Of a stretch of DNA of 64,000 bases, positions 46,172 to 58,100 are shown piece by piece (the stretch's first letter is position 1; each line of letters opens with the position of its first letter). Source of the stretch: Bostrychus sinensis. Lineage: Eukaryota > Chordata > Actinopteri > Gobiiformes > Eleotridae. The notes under the pieces are model-generated. The model did not search any database. It was not told the DNA's origin and saw nothing but the letters and a program-made list of their open reading frames with translations. The stretch is from assembly GCA_020698575.1 (NCBI GenBank), contig CM036250.1, positions 24,750,000 through 24,813,999 on the forward strand, in the 5' to 3' direction. Position numbers and translations under genes: made by a program.

Positions 46172-46950
46172 CAGTGGTGGAGAGTAACTAGATACTTTTA
46201 CTCAAGTAACTTACTTACATTTTAAAGGTGCTATGAGCAGTATACATTTTATATATACAAGTATACAAGTTATGAGGAAAACATGTTTAAATGAAATATT
46301 AGCTTTACTGATAACAATGGTACAGCTAATTTATTCATGGTATCACAAAAATATTGAAAGTAATGCCTAAGTTCTTTGTTTAATTTTTTTGTTTTGCTTC
46401 TAAACCCTGCATCTGCCGATCATCCAATCAGAAAAGCAGAAAGACTGGCAACCCACAAACCACTCTTTTGATTTAGACTGCAGTACAGTTTTCAAATTAG
46501 TATGAGCGCATGCTGCTTCCAGTACCTTTAAGTACATTTTAGGAAAATAAACTTTCCAGGTACATATTCTGTAAACATACTTTTACTTTCTTTGAGTAAA
46601 AATTGTTACTTTTATTAGAATATTTTTTTAAAATGTGTTTATATTATAGCAGAGTAAAAGCATTTTATTAGTAGCAGTTATAGTCCCAGTGGCATTGGAT
46701 GGGTTCAATGCAGAAAGCACATTTTTCTATGCGGACAAACGTCTATCTTAAACTTAATAATAGCAAAAGTAATAGATGTAGTAGTAGAAGTAATATTAAT
46801 AGTTGTAATAGTCATAGATTTTAGGTAAACTTCACATTCAATTCTTTGTTACTTTTTATAAAGCAATAATGTTGAGCACTTTAATTTCTGCTTGAAACAC
46901 AGTACATTTTACTTGAGTACAGATTGTGAGCACTACTTCCACCTTTGACA
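46172..46950. mobile_element. hAT-like non-autonomous element, long copy
   Basis: Left end CAGTGGTGGAGAGTAACTAG, followed by ATACTTTTACTCAAGTAAC; the right side has TTTACTTGAGTACAGATTGT and CACTACTTCCACCTTTG. Related copies: 7561, 31240, 32085, 33885-33990, 48345-48690, 49785-50055, 51495-51786 and 56803-56865. Confidence 0.55.
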
Positions 46951-47474
46951 TCTAATACCTGTCAAATCTATTACCCTGAGCAAGCTGTGTGATAAATATA
47001 GGAAGGTTTATGGAGTTGTTAAGTCATGTTTTTATTGTGACAGGAACCAACCAGAACCAAAAGATAATTTATAGCTTCCCAGTTTGCTACCTACCGTTAG
47101 AGTAAAACAATCTAAAATTGCTCTTATTTTAATTTATCACCACTAACTTGAGCTTCAGTAGTCAGATTTCTCAATGTTATCTCATTAAACAGCATGCACC
47201 ATAATAGGATCCCCAAATTTTTTACCTACTGTCCATAACTACATACTCATTTTGGATTATTGTACCATTTATCATTTCAGCACTGCCATATGTGACCTAC
47301 TTAAACTACACAGAGGAGCAGGCCTAGAGTTTGTGCAATATGCAAAATTCCTTCAAAGGTCCTTGGTTGGGATTAGTGTAGCTGGCTATTTATTATTTTA
47401 GAGTCCTCCTTACACTCCTTAGATAAGAGGTAGCAACCCATCTACATCTACATAAATTCATACTTAATTTATAT

Positions 47475-47530
47475 ACATTCATTCATCTTCTGCTTATTCC
47501 TGTTACGGGTTGCAGGGGACTCTCCCAGCA
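47475..47530 (+). repeat. L2-like LINE fragment
   Basis: ATTCATTCATCTTCTGCTTA, TTCCTGTTACGGGTTGCAGG: start of the same 3' region as at 29183. Only a short piece survives. Confidence 0.4.
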
Positions 47531-48344
47531 ACTATAAATAAAAGAATGACAGGCCTTTACAATGACATATTTAAAAGAACAAAGACAGACAATTTGCTTC
47601 CATATTGACTTACACGACCCCATGCAGTTTCACACGTATGCCGGATACTTTTTAAACAGTGCCAATTCACCAACATAATAAGTTCCCAAGGTACGCAGAA
47701 CCATTCCCTAAAAGAATGGAATTTCACATTTACACAAACATTTTTTACGCTGCTAAGGTTTTTAAACTTTTATGATCCTAGCTCTGGTCTGACCGCTCTT
47801 TGATCACAGGATTCCTACAAAATGTGCTGCAGGCCATTCAATACAGATGGAGGTCAATGTATTGAACAATATGGATTTCACATATAAATATTAGGTGGGT
47901 TGTAAAAGAAAAGTGTCATAAAAAAGCTTTTGAAACATGTCCAATGTGCGGATGGGCCTATGCAGTAAAATACAGAGATTATATTGTACACAGTCCACAT
48001 TGAGTTCATAACACTGGTCTCGAAATCCTTGTAAAAGTGTTTCACATAGAGTGGGCATACCATATGTATCATTAACTATTTGGGAGCCTAGTTTTATCGT
48101 AAAGTTATTATGAGGTCAACTCTGGGGCCACGACCAAACCGTGTTTAAGGGTTGTCCTAATAAGCTCAAGTCAATGCAGTATATGATTATAGAAAAGTGC
48201 TGGGAGGACTGAAATACATCTGGAAACCATCAATAGATTTTTAGTGAACAACATTGTGAATTGCAGGATAGTATATAGATAAAACAGATTCAGAGGAAAT
48301 TGTTTAAATACTCCCCAAACTGCTCATAATCTTTTATTTGTATT

Positions 48345-48690
48345 TGCACACGGTGGAAGTACAAAATAATATTACTCAAGTAGAAATAAAAGTGTGTAAA
48401 TAAATTGCGACTTTACAAGTACTGAATGCAAAGCTAGTAAAACTGGAAAGTATTTGCTGTAACTTCCACTTCTACAATACAATACTACCATCATTACTTG
48501 CAATTACTACTGCTGTTATGACACTTTTACAACTACTACACTGCTACTCCTTCTATTACCACTTTTACAACAGCAACTACAAATAATACTAATATTACTA
48601 TACACTTCTAAAATTTATGTAAGGAAAAGTATGTTTTTGAATTTGTACTCAAACAGTATGTAGTATCTATTACTTTCCACCACTAAAAGA
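48345..48690. repeat. hAT-like repeat copy
   Basis: Starts near ACGGTGGAAGTACAAAATAA and ends TACTTTCCACCACT, with ATTACTCAAGTAGAAATAAA and TAC-rich core between. Confidence 0.5.
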
Positions 48691-49684
48691 CACAAATCCA
48701 CCCAGATCAACTTAAGAAGTGTTCTCAATTGATCAGCCATTTGCATTTATGTATTTTTCTATTTTAGACCCATAATCAAAGAGGTTAAGCAGTTTTGGTT
48801 GGGGAAAATGTCAAATAGTGTAATCCGTTTGAGCAATTCAATCCTCTCAGTATGATGACGTCCATGATGACATATTAGTGAATGGCACTTGACGTATTAC
48901 TAGTACGATTAATAGTTCATTTTGGAGCAGTCTGACTCTCTCTGACCAGGAAAAAAAAAGTATCAAAACAGTTTATATAATTATAGAGTATTTATGGTAT
49001 GCAAAGGTCTTTCATCTCACCTGGTCCTGGAGTTGTAACAGACAACCAACAGATGGCGACACAGACTGTGTACCCACAAATAAACAACTTAATTTGACTT
49101 TTTAGTAATTTTAGCAGTGAATTGTGTGAGTTGTGGCTTGTAGCAAGATGTTTTGTTTTTGGCAAAGCAAGTCCAACAAAATATTGCTCATCTGGGTGGG
49201 CTTATAGGCTTTTGAGGTTGGAGTCTGCCTTCAAAGCAACAGTCACAATACAGTGATAAGATATTTTTATCTATTTGATAATGGTAAATATTATTTCAGT
49301 ACTCAATACTCATTGTTTATAAGCTCATTACAAACAGGACTGAAGGCTTAAAAATTAGATTTTGTCCAGTACACCGAAGCCTGAAAATATTTGAAGGTGT
49401 TTTTTCAGATGCTAGGATGTGAGGACAAACTGAAGACAGATGACGCAGATTAATATTTTTTCAATCACTCATTTTGGCAAGGCTACTGCTGGCTGCAAAC
49501 TGGAATAGTCTAGCTGCATAACAACCTTAGCACGCTTGCAACAGGACAGATGAATGCCACAGGTTATGTAAATCCTCAAAAGGCTTTTATCTAAACTGAA
49601 AGTGGTCTGATATGATATTATTACTTAACAATTATAATCCGACAATCAGCCTTTAGAAAAATGAATTTAAAAAAAGAGAGGCCT

Positions 49685-50295
49685 AATGGAAGAGGTAGGA
49701 CATAGATAATCTGCTACAACATGTTGCTGTACGAGGCTGATGAAAGCCAAGTCAAGATTACACAAATGTTTAAAGTCTGGAAAGGAGTAAAATTGTTTTT
49801 TCACCTCAGTAATAGTAACAATAACATTAGTAGTAGTAGCTGTAGTAGTAATAGCAGAAGTTGTAACAGTAGTCAATTTTGCTGTGCTATTGTAAAAAAA
49901 AAAAAAAAAAAAGACTTTTAAAAGTATTTTCTATAAGTAAACATTTCATTCAATACATACTTTAACTAATACTTTTAGGTCTATCTATTTGAGTAATATA
50001 AGTTTAAAGTAACAGTACTTTTACTTGAGTACAAATTTTGAGTACCACCCCTGACATCTAAACTCTATCTCACCTATTATTACACTGGACGAGCTTTGTG
50101 ATAAATGTAGAAAGGTTTTTAAGTCATGCTTTTATTGTGACAGGACCCAGAAAGAACTAAAAGATAATTTAGAGGAGTGGCTTAACAGAGGAGGTAGGAC
50201 ATGGATAATCTGATATACAACACCATAGTCACCAACATGTTAGCGTACCAGGCCAGCAGAGCCAAATCGAGATTACACAAATGTTTAAAAACATT
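49685..50295 (+). repeat. local duplication split by a hAT-like copy
   Basis: 49690-49780 and 50186-50295 are recognisably the same sequence (AGAGGTAGGACATAGATAAT against GGAGGTAGGACATGGATAAT; both end AGATTACACAAATGTTTAAA), about 497 bp apart, with a hAT-like repeat between. A further block at 50072-50180 resembles 46966-47075 (GTGATAAATGTAGAAAGGTT, AAGTCATGCTTTTATTGTGA). The 50201 frame opens MDNLIYNTIVTNMLAYQASR, but the other copy does not keep it open. Confidence 0.5.
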
Positions 50296-51494
50296 TCTCA
50301 TAATGACTGGCTTAGAGCCTTATGTAACCCCGGCACCACACTGTAATCACAGTCATATTTGTGAACAGGGAAGTTGGCACTGCATCAGTAAATTCAGACA
50401 TCTTCTCAGTGGGTGGCTGCAGGGAGGAGAAGGGACCCCCGCTGCACGCTGAGCTAAGTAGAGCCAGATCGCTGTGGGTAGCCTGGGAAGAAGCCAGTTT
50501 GTGTGAATTATTAGATGACCCCTATATATGCAGCTCGAGGAGTGAAATCCTCTCCAGATGAGTCTACCTACACTAAAAAAATATATCCTTATCTTGGAAG
50601 TTTCTTTGGCAACTGGGTACCGAGTCTAATATTGTAAGCTTTCGTCACATGTTTGAAGGGTGTTTGGGCAGGAGCCAGTATTTCTCTGTGGCTTAGACTT
50701 TATTTTTCAATGAAATATGCAAAAGAAAATTAAGAAACTTTGAACCTGATCATTTTTTTCTTAATTGGGGCCAGAACCTTACTATGTTTATCTTATGACT
50801 GAAGCTACTTTTAGGAGCCCTTGGACAGGTGCTGCAGCAGCTCAGAGGAACAAAGAGGGACAGAAGCAGCAGTGCTCACAAACATTGACACAGGCAAGAT
50901 TTGAAGTTTACTGTTCTTGGTTTCTCCATCTGATCATTTGTACTGTAAACAACACAAAACATCTGAATATTAACACTTTTTTGCAAGTCTCCATCTTAAT
51001 CTCTCACTATAGGTCTATGTTCTGACATCACATGAAAACAACCTACACTGCCTCAAATTTCATCCTGTGTGAAGTAAAACGGGGTGGTCACATGTTAGTA
51101 CCAAAAAACGAGTCTGACATAGTCCCGTATCAGTCACCCAATAATTAGGCCAGATACAAACAAGCTAATAACCTCCATATGCTGTTTGTTTCACACAATT
51201 TTGGTTCAAGACAGACACTACTTTTGGATTTCCTGCATATTTAGCCGATTAGCCAGCAGACACTTAGGCATATTTCATCTTTATTTCTGCGAGATCAGTC
51301 AGATAGCTTCACAGCAGGTGGTGCATCTGGAGAGAATAGACACACACAAGCATGAGTGGAGTTCCTCTTCTGCAACAGAGGTAGAGGAGCTTGCAAATGT
51401 GCCTACATTTTACATTGGTGAGGCTACTTTTTTGGGATAAACACTTCACAAACTGGTCTGGTCTTTTCAATGTTAACTACTGGCTGAGATGGAA

Positions 51495-51786
51495 AATAAC
51501 AAGAGACTTTTATTGAAATAATTTACTTTAATAATGTACTTTTTTTAAACCATACCAGACAAGTTTTGGAAAAAAAAAAATTGTTTCTCAAGTAAATCTC
51601 TAATTGAGTAAAGTATATATTTTTCTATTTTCTGCGGCAAAGTGGGTAGTTATAGTGGTAGTAATATTAGTAATATTAGTAAGTTTTTTAACTTCAATAC
51701 TGCATGTTAAGTGCTTTTACTTCTACTTGAGTAAAAATATTTGAATAACTACTTTTTCAGATTTGGAGTATTTCTTCCACCTCTGA
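51495..51786. repeat. hAT-like repeat copy
   Basis: ATTTACTTTAATAATGTACT, GTAATATTAGTAATATTAGT, TTCTACTTGAGTAAAAATAT and a terminal TTCCACCTCTG. From 51.8 to 53.2 kb I see no gene or clear repeat. Confidence 0.45.
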
Positions 51787-53269
51787 CTCTTAAACCAAAC
51801 ACTGCATTCAGTTACTTCTACTATAACCACTTTTTAACCCCCTTGTCCCTTGAGAGTTTGGAGGTTGGAAAAGCCATACCTCACAGTCTTCTGTCATCTT
51901 GATTGTAAAGTCAACAGTGTATGCTTTGAAATGGACATGGTTTCAAAAAGGCTCTCCATCACTGGACAAATGGATGCCAAATTTAGTGGAAAATACTGAG
52001 AATATAGACATGGTTAATCCACATATATCTCCAGTTAACTGTCACTGTTAATTTGCTCCAGTCCAAAAAACCTCAAACAAACTTTATTTATAAAATGAAC
52101 CAGCACTGTTATTAAATGGCATTGGCTGGCCAAGGTATTATGGTTTGTCTTTGAATTATGTGAAAAATATAAGGAATGTGTATTTTCCTGGCTGGACATT
52201 TTCATAGATGCGAGATAGTCACGCCATACAACTGGAAAGACCACAAACAAAATGCTGTTTGAGAGTTATAAAGCAGGAAGAGGTGTAATTTAAATCCCAC
52301 TTTTATCTTAAGCAAGCATTTGTTTAACTAAAAAAAACAACAAAAAAAAAAACAAAAAAAAAACGCATGAGGAATTACCTATTTGTTAGAAACACATGGT
52401 TAGAAATAGGGCAGATGTAGCACATGCATTGGCACACCAGTCAGTCATCTGTGGGAGTAATTGGAAATATGCTTAACGTTTTAAATCCTGGAAATATTTG
52501 TGACAGTCCAACTGGCTGCAGACTTGTAGAGGAGGTGAACCAGAACTTCCTGCTACTGACTCCAAACCAAAGAGGCCCAATTCAACCTGCATTAATATTA
52601 AGACATAAACTTAGCTGGTTTTCATACAGTACTAAAGTCATTATCATTTATCAGTCCAGTCATTAAGTTGGACATGCGTTTTAAATTTCATTACATGTAC
52701 AGTATGCTTGGAGTTCACTTCTGACTTGAATTCTGCAGATTGTGGTTCCATGTGATTTCTGAAAAATGCACTGTCCTTCCTTACGCAGAACATGCTTAGA
52801 TGAAGATAAAATACCCTACCTCTTATTCAGCATTTCCCAGCAAGGTTAAGCAGCTGATGAAGTTCACGACCCAGTCCACGGGCAGGTACATATCAGGCAT
52901 CAGAAAGAGTGCACTGAGTCACATCATGTACTGGCTCCTGTCCAGTTCTGTTTATCTCTGTGCCCTTTTGCTCTAATCCAAATCATTTAGCCAAACAAAT
53001 TGATTTGACCCCTGCTATTCTGGTAAACTTGATTATGGTTACTGTCACTATTTGCATTAAAGCCATAGCAATTGTTTGTATTCATAGATGAGGTCGCATA
53101 GACAAGACATTTATTTTTATATAGCCTACTATCACAATAGTTGCCATGATGGGTTTTATAGACTGTATAAGACAACATCCCCTGTCCTCCATAGACCCTC
53201 CATCAGAATAATAAAAAGAAACCACTACCAGAATGGACAACTTATCATAATACAGATCCACCTATTGTT

Positions 53270-53410
53270 TTCTGCTTACCCTGAGCTGGGTCACAGGTGT
53301 TGCAGCTTTAGCAGAGTTGGCCAGACTTTCCTCTCCCTAGACACGTCCTCCAGCTCTTCTGAGGAAATACAGAGGCATTCCAAAGCCAGTCAAGTGACAT
53401 CATGTTCATA
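53270..53410 (-). repeat. old Rex3-like 3' fragment
   Basis: TTTTCTGCTTACCCTGAGCT, GTCACAGGTGTTGCAG, CCAGACTTTCCTCTCCCTAG and CACGTCCTCCAGCTCT align with 34730-34860, in the same orientation, but with stops. It is a relic of the same family as the recent 34713 insertion. Confidence 0.55.
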
Positions 53411-53444
53411 GACATAGAGAAGCGTTAAGTAATTCTCTAAAGGA

Positions 53445-53840
53445 CCTTGTCTTCTTTACTGTACATGGGAAAATCAAAGCTAAAATCTATACTGCTATAC
53501 TGATCCAATACATGGATCCAAGCCACAAGAAAAATCAGTGTAGATAAACTGTCTTTTCGGTTGGGCCATACCGTTGTGGTTGTAATACTGAGGTGTTCTC
53601 AGGCTAGCCAAGAATCATGGACATAGACTTATTTACCATCGAGTTTACAAAATGACTGCTGGTAGTCCTTTACTGTGTTCCATTTTACTGCTATCTGTGA
53701 TGGACAACAAATCCCAATCTGCACTGTTGTCATATCTTAAACTGGTCCAATGCATTGGTCCAAGCCATTAGAAAAATCAGATAAGATACTATTTCTGTTT
53801 AGCCCTACCCGGGTGTGGTTTTGAGCCTTGATAATGCTTC
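53445..53840. repeat. degenerate two-copy tandem duplication, about 240-bp unit
   Basis: First unit: TCTTTACTGTACATGG, CTGATCCAATACATGGATCC, AAGCCACAAGAAAAATCAG, GGGCCATACCGTTGTGGTTG. Second unit: TCCTTTACTGTGTTCC, CTGGTCCAATGCATTGGTCC, AAGCCATTAGAAAAATCAG, AGCCCTACCCGGGTGTGGTT. Confidence 0.5.
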
Positions 53841-54134
53841 CTCACTGAAGCCCTGACTCAGAGCCTCATCTTTTCAGCAACCACATTGACATTTCAACAC
53901 ACTTGACCTCTGGGTTCAGGACGTCACTCCGCTGCACGTCCAAATGAGGAAATCTGTATTTTTTTTCACAGTGTACTCGTGTTTCATATTCAGTGTCGCC
54001 ATGTGGACTAAAACTCACATTCTCCACTACCCAACAATTAACATGTATACTAATTTACTACAGCCTTTGGATAAACACACAGGATCATTTAGGAGACACT
54101 TTTTGTTGTGTGTCCAAAACACAGCTTAGACAAA

Positions 54135-54285
54135 AATCCAGCCACAGAGGGTTACAAGCCATTTTAGCCCAGATAAATGTTGCTTCAGAAAAGGTATTCG
54201 ATGTAAAAACCTATGCCGAATCAAAATGTGTCACTGCACACTTGGAAGTAGGCAATTTGCAGTGGCAATCCCAGAAGGGAAAAGC
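54135..54285 (+). repeat. SINE-like repeat, full copy
   Basis: AATCCAGCCACAGAGGGTTA, TGTTGCTTCAGAAAAGGTAT, TCGATGTAAAAACCTATGCC and GGCAATTTGCAGTGGCAATC: same block order as 44004-44155, more diverged. Confidence 0.55.
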
Positions 54286-55116
54286 AACAAGAAAAAAGGG
54301 TGCTTAATCTTAATTTGTGCATTTGTGCAATGTTTTTTTTTTTTCCCTGTTGTTTTGTGTTATAAAGGTTTTTACAGCAGGAGGTTTAATTAAATGGGCT
54401 TTATAAAACCTAATTTGCTCAGTGTGATCTTTCCTCCCTATATTAAAACAGCAAGAGGGCCTGCCATGTAGTTTAACAACCCTGGCACAGATAAATGTGC
54501 TGTATTGTTTGGCATGGGACTGAAAAACCTGAATTAATTTCCTGTAGTAGAGCACACAAAATAAATAACTTGTATATTATTATAATACTCTACAGATATT
54601 GTTTCAATATAGTTCAATCTTTTTAAGCTCTATATTTCAAACAACAGTATATGTACATCTTTACAATAATATACCAATATATTGCTATATCCAGTGGCAG
54701 CCATTGTCGTTAGGCTGTGTTAGTGAGATCAGATTTGAACCCACTGACGTTATCTTGAGGAAAACAACAAATTCCCCAAAGACCAAAACATCTTCAAAAA
54801 CACTGAACCATAAGAGGGATGGGGCATTAACTGGCAGATGGTGAACAACAGAGGGCTGACCTCATCATAACTGAGGCTGTTTAATTGGGCATAATTTTAA
54901 GATTTTGGACACATCAGTCTTTACCAAAAAAAGAAAAAAAAAAAGTGGATGAATGTAAACAAGTAAGAGATTTTGGGACTCGGGACCAGTATAAAAGCAG
55001 GAATAATTCAAAAAAATAAAGTACTTTTTGGACGCTAAATAAGTTTGGCATGAAATCAGCTTTATTTTTGCTGTTTACATCCACTCAGATTGAGCACCTG
55101 TTGGCGGTAGAGGGTC

Positions 55117-58100
55117 CTATTTCTTCTTTCCACCTTTTGGAGCTTTGTCTAGGCCTTGGATGAACTTGCGTGGTACTTTATAATGATCTAAAAATATATA
55201 AATTCATTACAAAGCTAAATAACAAAATAAGAGACAAAAACTGTATGAAATTGCAAACCTAGGAGCAGATTTCCAACTTGATGAATCTGGTTGCCTTGGA
55301 TCTGCACTAGCACTCTGTCCTTGGCCCCAGGAAGGGGCTGTAAAATGGAGCTCGCCTGAACTCTGTGCTGTAGAGCTGTGGACACCACTGCAGGATCCAA
55401 ACCGTACAACTCCAGGTTCTTAATTAGCGTCACCTAAAGGATAATAATGAATAGATACTCTACAATGGATACAACACTTGGTAGCTTAGTCAAATAGTCT
55501 TAATCTTACCTTTTTATTGGAGCCTCTAGAGGCAACAGAGATGTCTATGGGATCAAGATGACCCTTCTTTATAATGGGCTCTTGTCCTGGGTACACAATC
55601 TGATAGCACTCTTGCATTTTACTTAATGTCCTGCCAAAAGGGGATTACCAATTAACTGCTGATACAAATGCTGTGTATTGTGGCTGCAAAAGAACTACCA
55701 CTTAACAGTGTTAGCAAGGTTGAAAGCACATCAATTTGATAGTGTGTAAAATGTCCCAAGAGCCACTATGCATTTGAAGTCTGCCAGGGACGCTATGAAG
55801 AATGCCATGAATAACTGTGTAGACACAACGGCCATGCTACACCTGGAAAACAGCTAAAAAAACTTACAAAACCAACAACCAGAAGTTCCATAGAGGTCAA
55901 TGTATTCCTTCAAGTAATCCCTATTACCAGTGGTTCTTAATGAGCAAAAAGCAGCCTCTTTAACAAGACATAATTTTCCTCAATTCATAATTTGCCCAAA
56001 GCCAAAACGAGATAGAAGTAAATCCAGTTCCCATTTCTTTGTTTATATATGAACAGATATGAACCAGATGTTGCATTGTCTGACTTTAGATTATAAATAT
56101 AACATTATTTACAGATTTGTTTTGGATAAAGGCAAACACTAAGATTTTTGTTGTCAGCTAATATTCAATATTCTGGGTATATTTTTAAAAACTGTATGCA
56201 AATGTTTTTATTGGCAATCCATTTTTGTACCTGCTAAAAAGGTCGTCCCATTTTAGAGACTCCACTTCTTGATATTCGCACTTCTCCAGTAGACAGTCAC
56301 ATAGGGTAGGGTTTATCACAACATAACTGGAAAGACAAAAAGCATTTTAGTGAAAAGTAATAGGAGATCAATGATACAAATGTGGATGTGTTTCCAAGTA
56401 AAGCCATATTAATATTTTTTATTTAATTTCCGCAGTAATTTCTTATTAATTTAGTTAACGTCACAACATGAATTCCTCTTAATAAGCAGTACTGAAAGTG
56501 GTATCGTAATATTGCGGTCACATTTAAGCAATTATCAGATTATAACAGTTATACAATCACATAGTTCATTGTGTAGTGGGAAAGTGCCCTTTCCCACTAC
56601 ACAAAGCAGACCCAGGTTGGATACACTGTAAACTTACTTTTTATTATTTTCAGCCACCAGTTCATTCTTCTTCACATAATCAGTAATGATGTTTCTCACT
56701 TCTGCAGGTTGAAGTATTGTTCCTTTTCTATATGGGCGACATAAGAAAATAAAACAAGTACATGTACAATATCAAACCAAATTATCAACTTTAAGCCAGC
56801 GGAGGTGGAAAAAGTACTTAATATGTACTCAAGTAAAAGTACTGTTATTAAAATACAAGTGACATGCTTTAGAATGGACTGAAGAAACCCTGATCTATGG
56901 AAGTTGTATACTTCCTTCCAAAGCAGGAATGACATAAAAATATTTCCTGGTCTGGAATTGATTTGGATCACATCTAAATGTCACAGCCAAAGATGGCAAG
57001 CTGGCAGGTGTAGCGCAGTAATATTTTCAAAGCACTGGCAGACCAACACCTGAAAAAAGGGATCATATCAAATACTACTGCTGCTGTAGAGATGTTGTCA
57101 TACACAAATCACAGGGGTCAGCAGCGGAGGTCAGTTACAGAGAAACCCTCCCAGAGCTTAAGGGATACAGTGTCTTACTTTAGTAAACCTGAAACTTGTG
57201 GATAAATCACCAGTTAGGGTTATGAAAACATACTCTTTTCTACACACACCTCTTCTGTGCATCCAGGAAGAGAGATTCCACACGAGCTGACACAGAGTAT
57301 ACAGTTGTGATCTCTGGAGGATGGTAGGGAATGTCCCCTTCCCGTCCTTCCTGCACAGGATCAACTTCACAAACGGCCTCATCGGGAACACTGAAGGAAC
57401 GCAGTCTATAGAAAAAGAATGTAAAATTAAGTAAATTACAAGCACAGCCACTGAGAATGTATGAGTTTGACTCCAAACCAAAAAGTATTTAGGTTGATGT
57501 GGGATTTTACTCACTCCGGATTTTTCCAGTCCACCTCCACAATGCTTTCCACACCTTTAGTCAGTTCTTTTACTCTAACTAAGTTGTGCTGCTGTTGCAT
57601 CGTGTGTAGAAACTTCGAAAGCTGTTTAAAAAGATTTATTAAAGCATAAACATGTTTCTCTGTGTAAATTCATTGCTTTGAATTGTCAAGTCTAAGTCTA
57701 CCTTCTTATAACTTGATTTCTTGATGTCCAGTTGCTTCCCACTTGGGCTGAAATTAAGCCATGATTTCTTAGTCTAAATAAATTAAGTCTCAATCAAACC
57801 TTATAAAAAAATGAGTGTTTTGTACCAGCAGGCAAACATGTGATTACGGAGAAATGTGCTGGTCAGCAGAGGGAGCTCTGACTTCTTCACTTTAGTCCTG
57901 AGTGCATGGAGAAAACACTGAAACAGCAGGGCGTCCATCAGCTCTGTGAAAACAGGGGTTGATTTAGGTCATACAAGCTCTCCCATGAACGTGCTGTTTT
58001 GACTACTAAAATTCAACCATGGATACAACATGGGCCAAATGACTGCCATGAAATCAGTAAGATTTCAATAATGTAAGCTATTTTTAAAGGTCTGTTGTCT

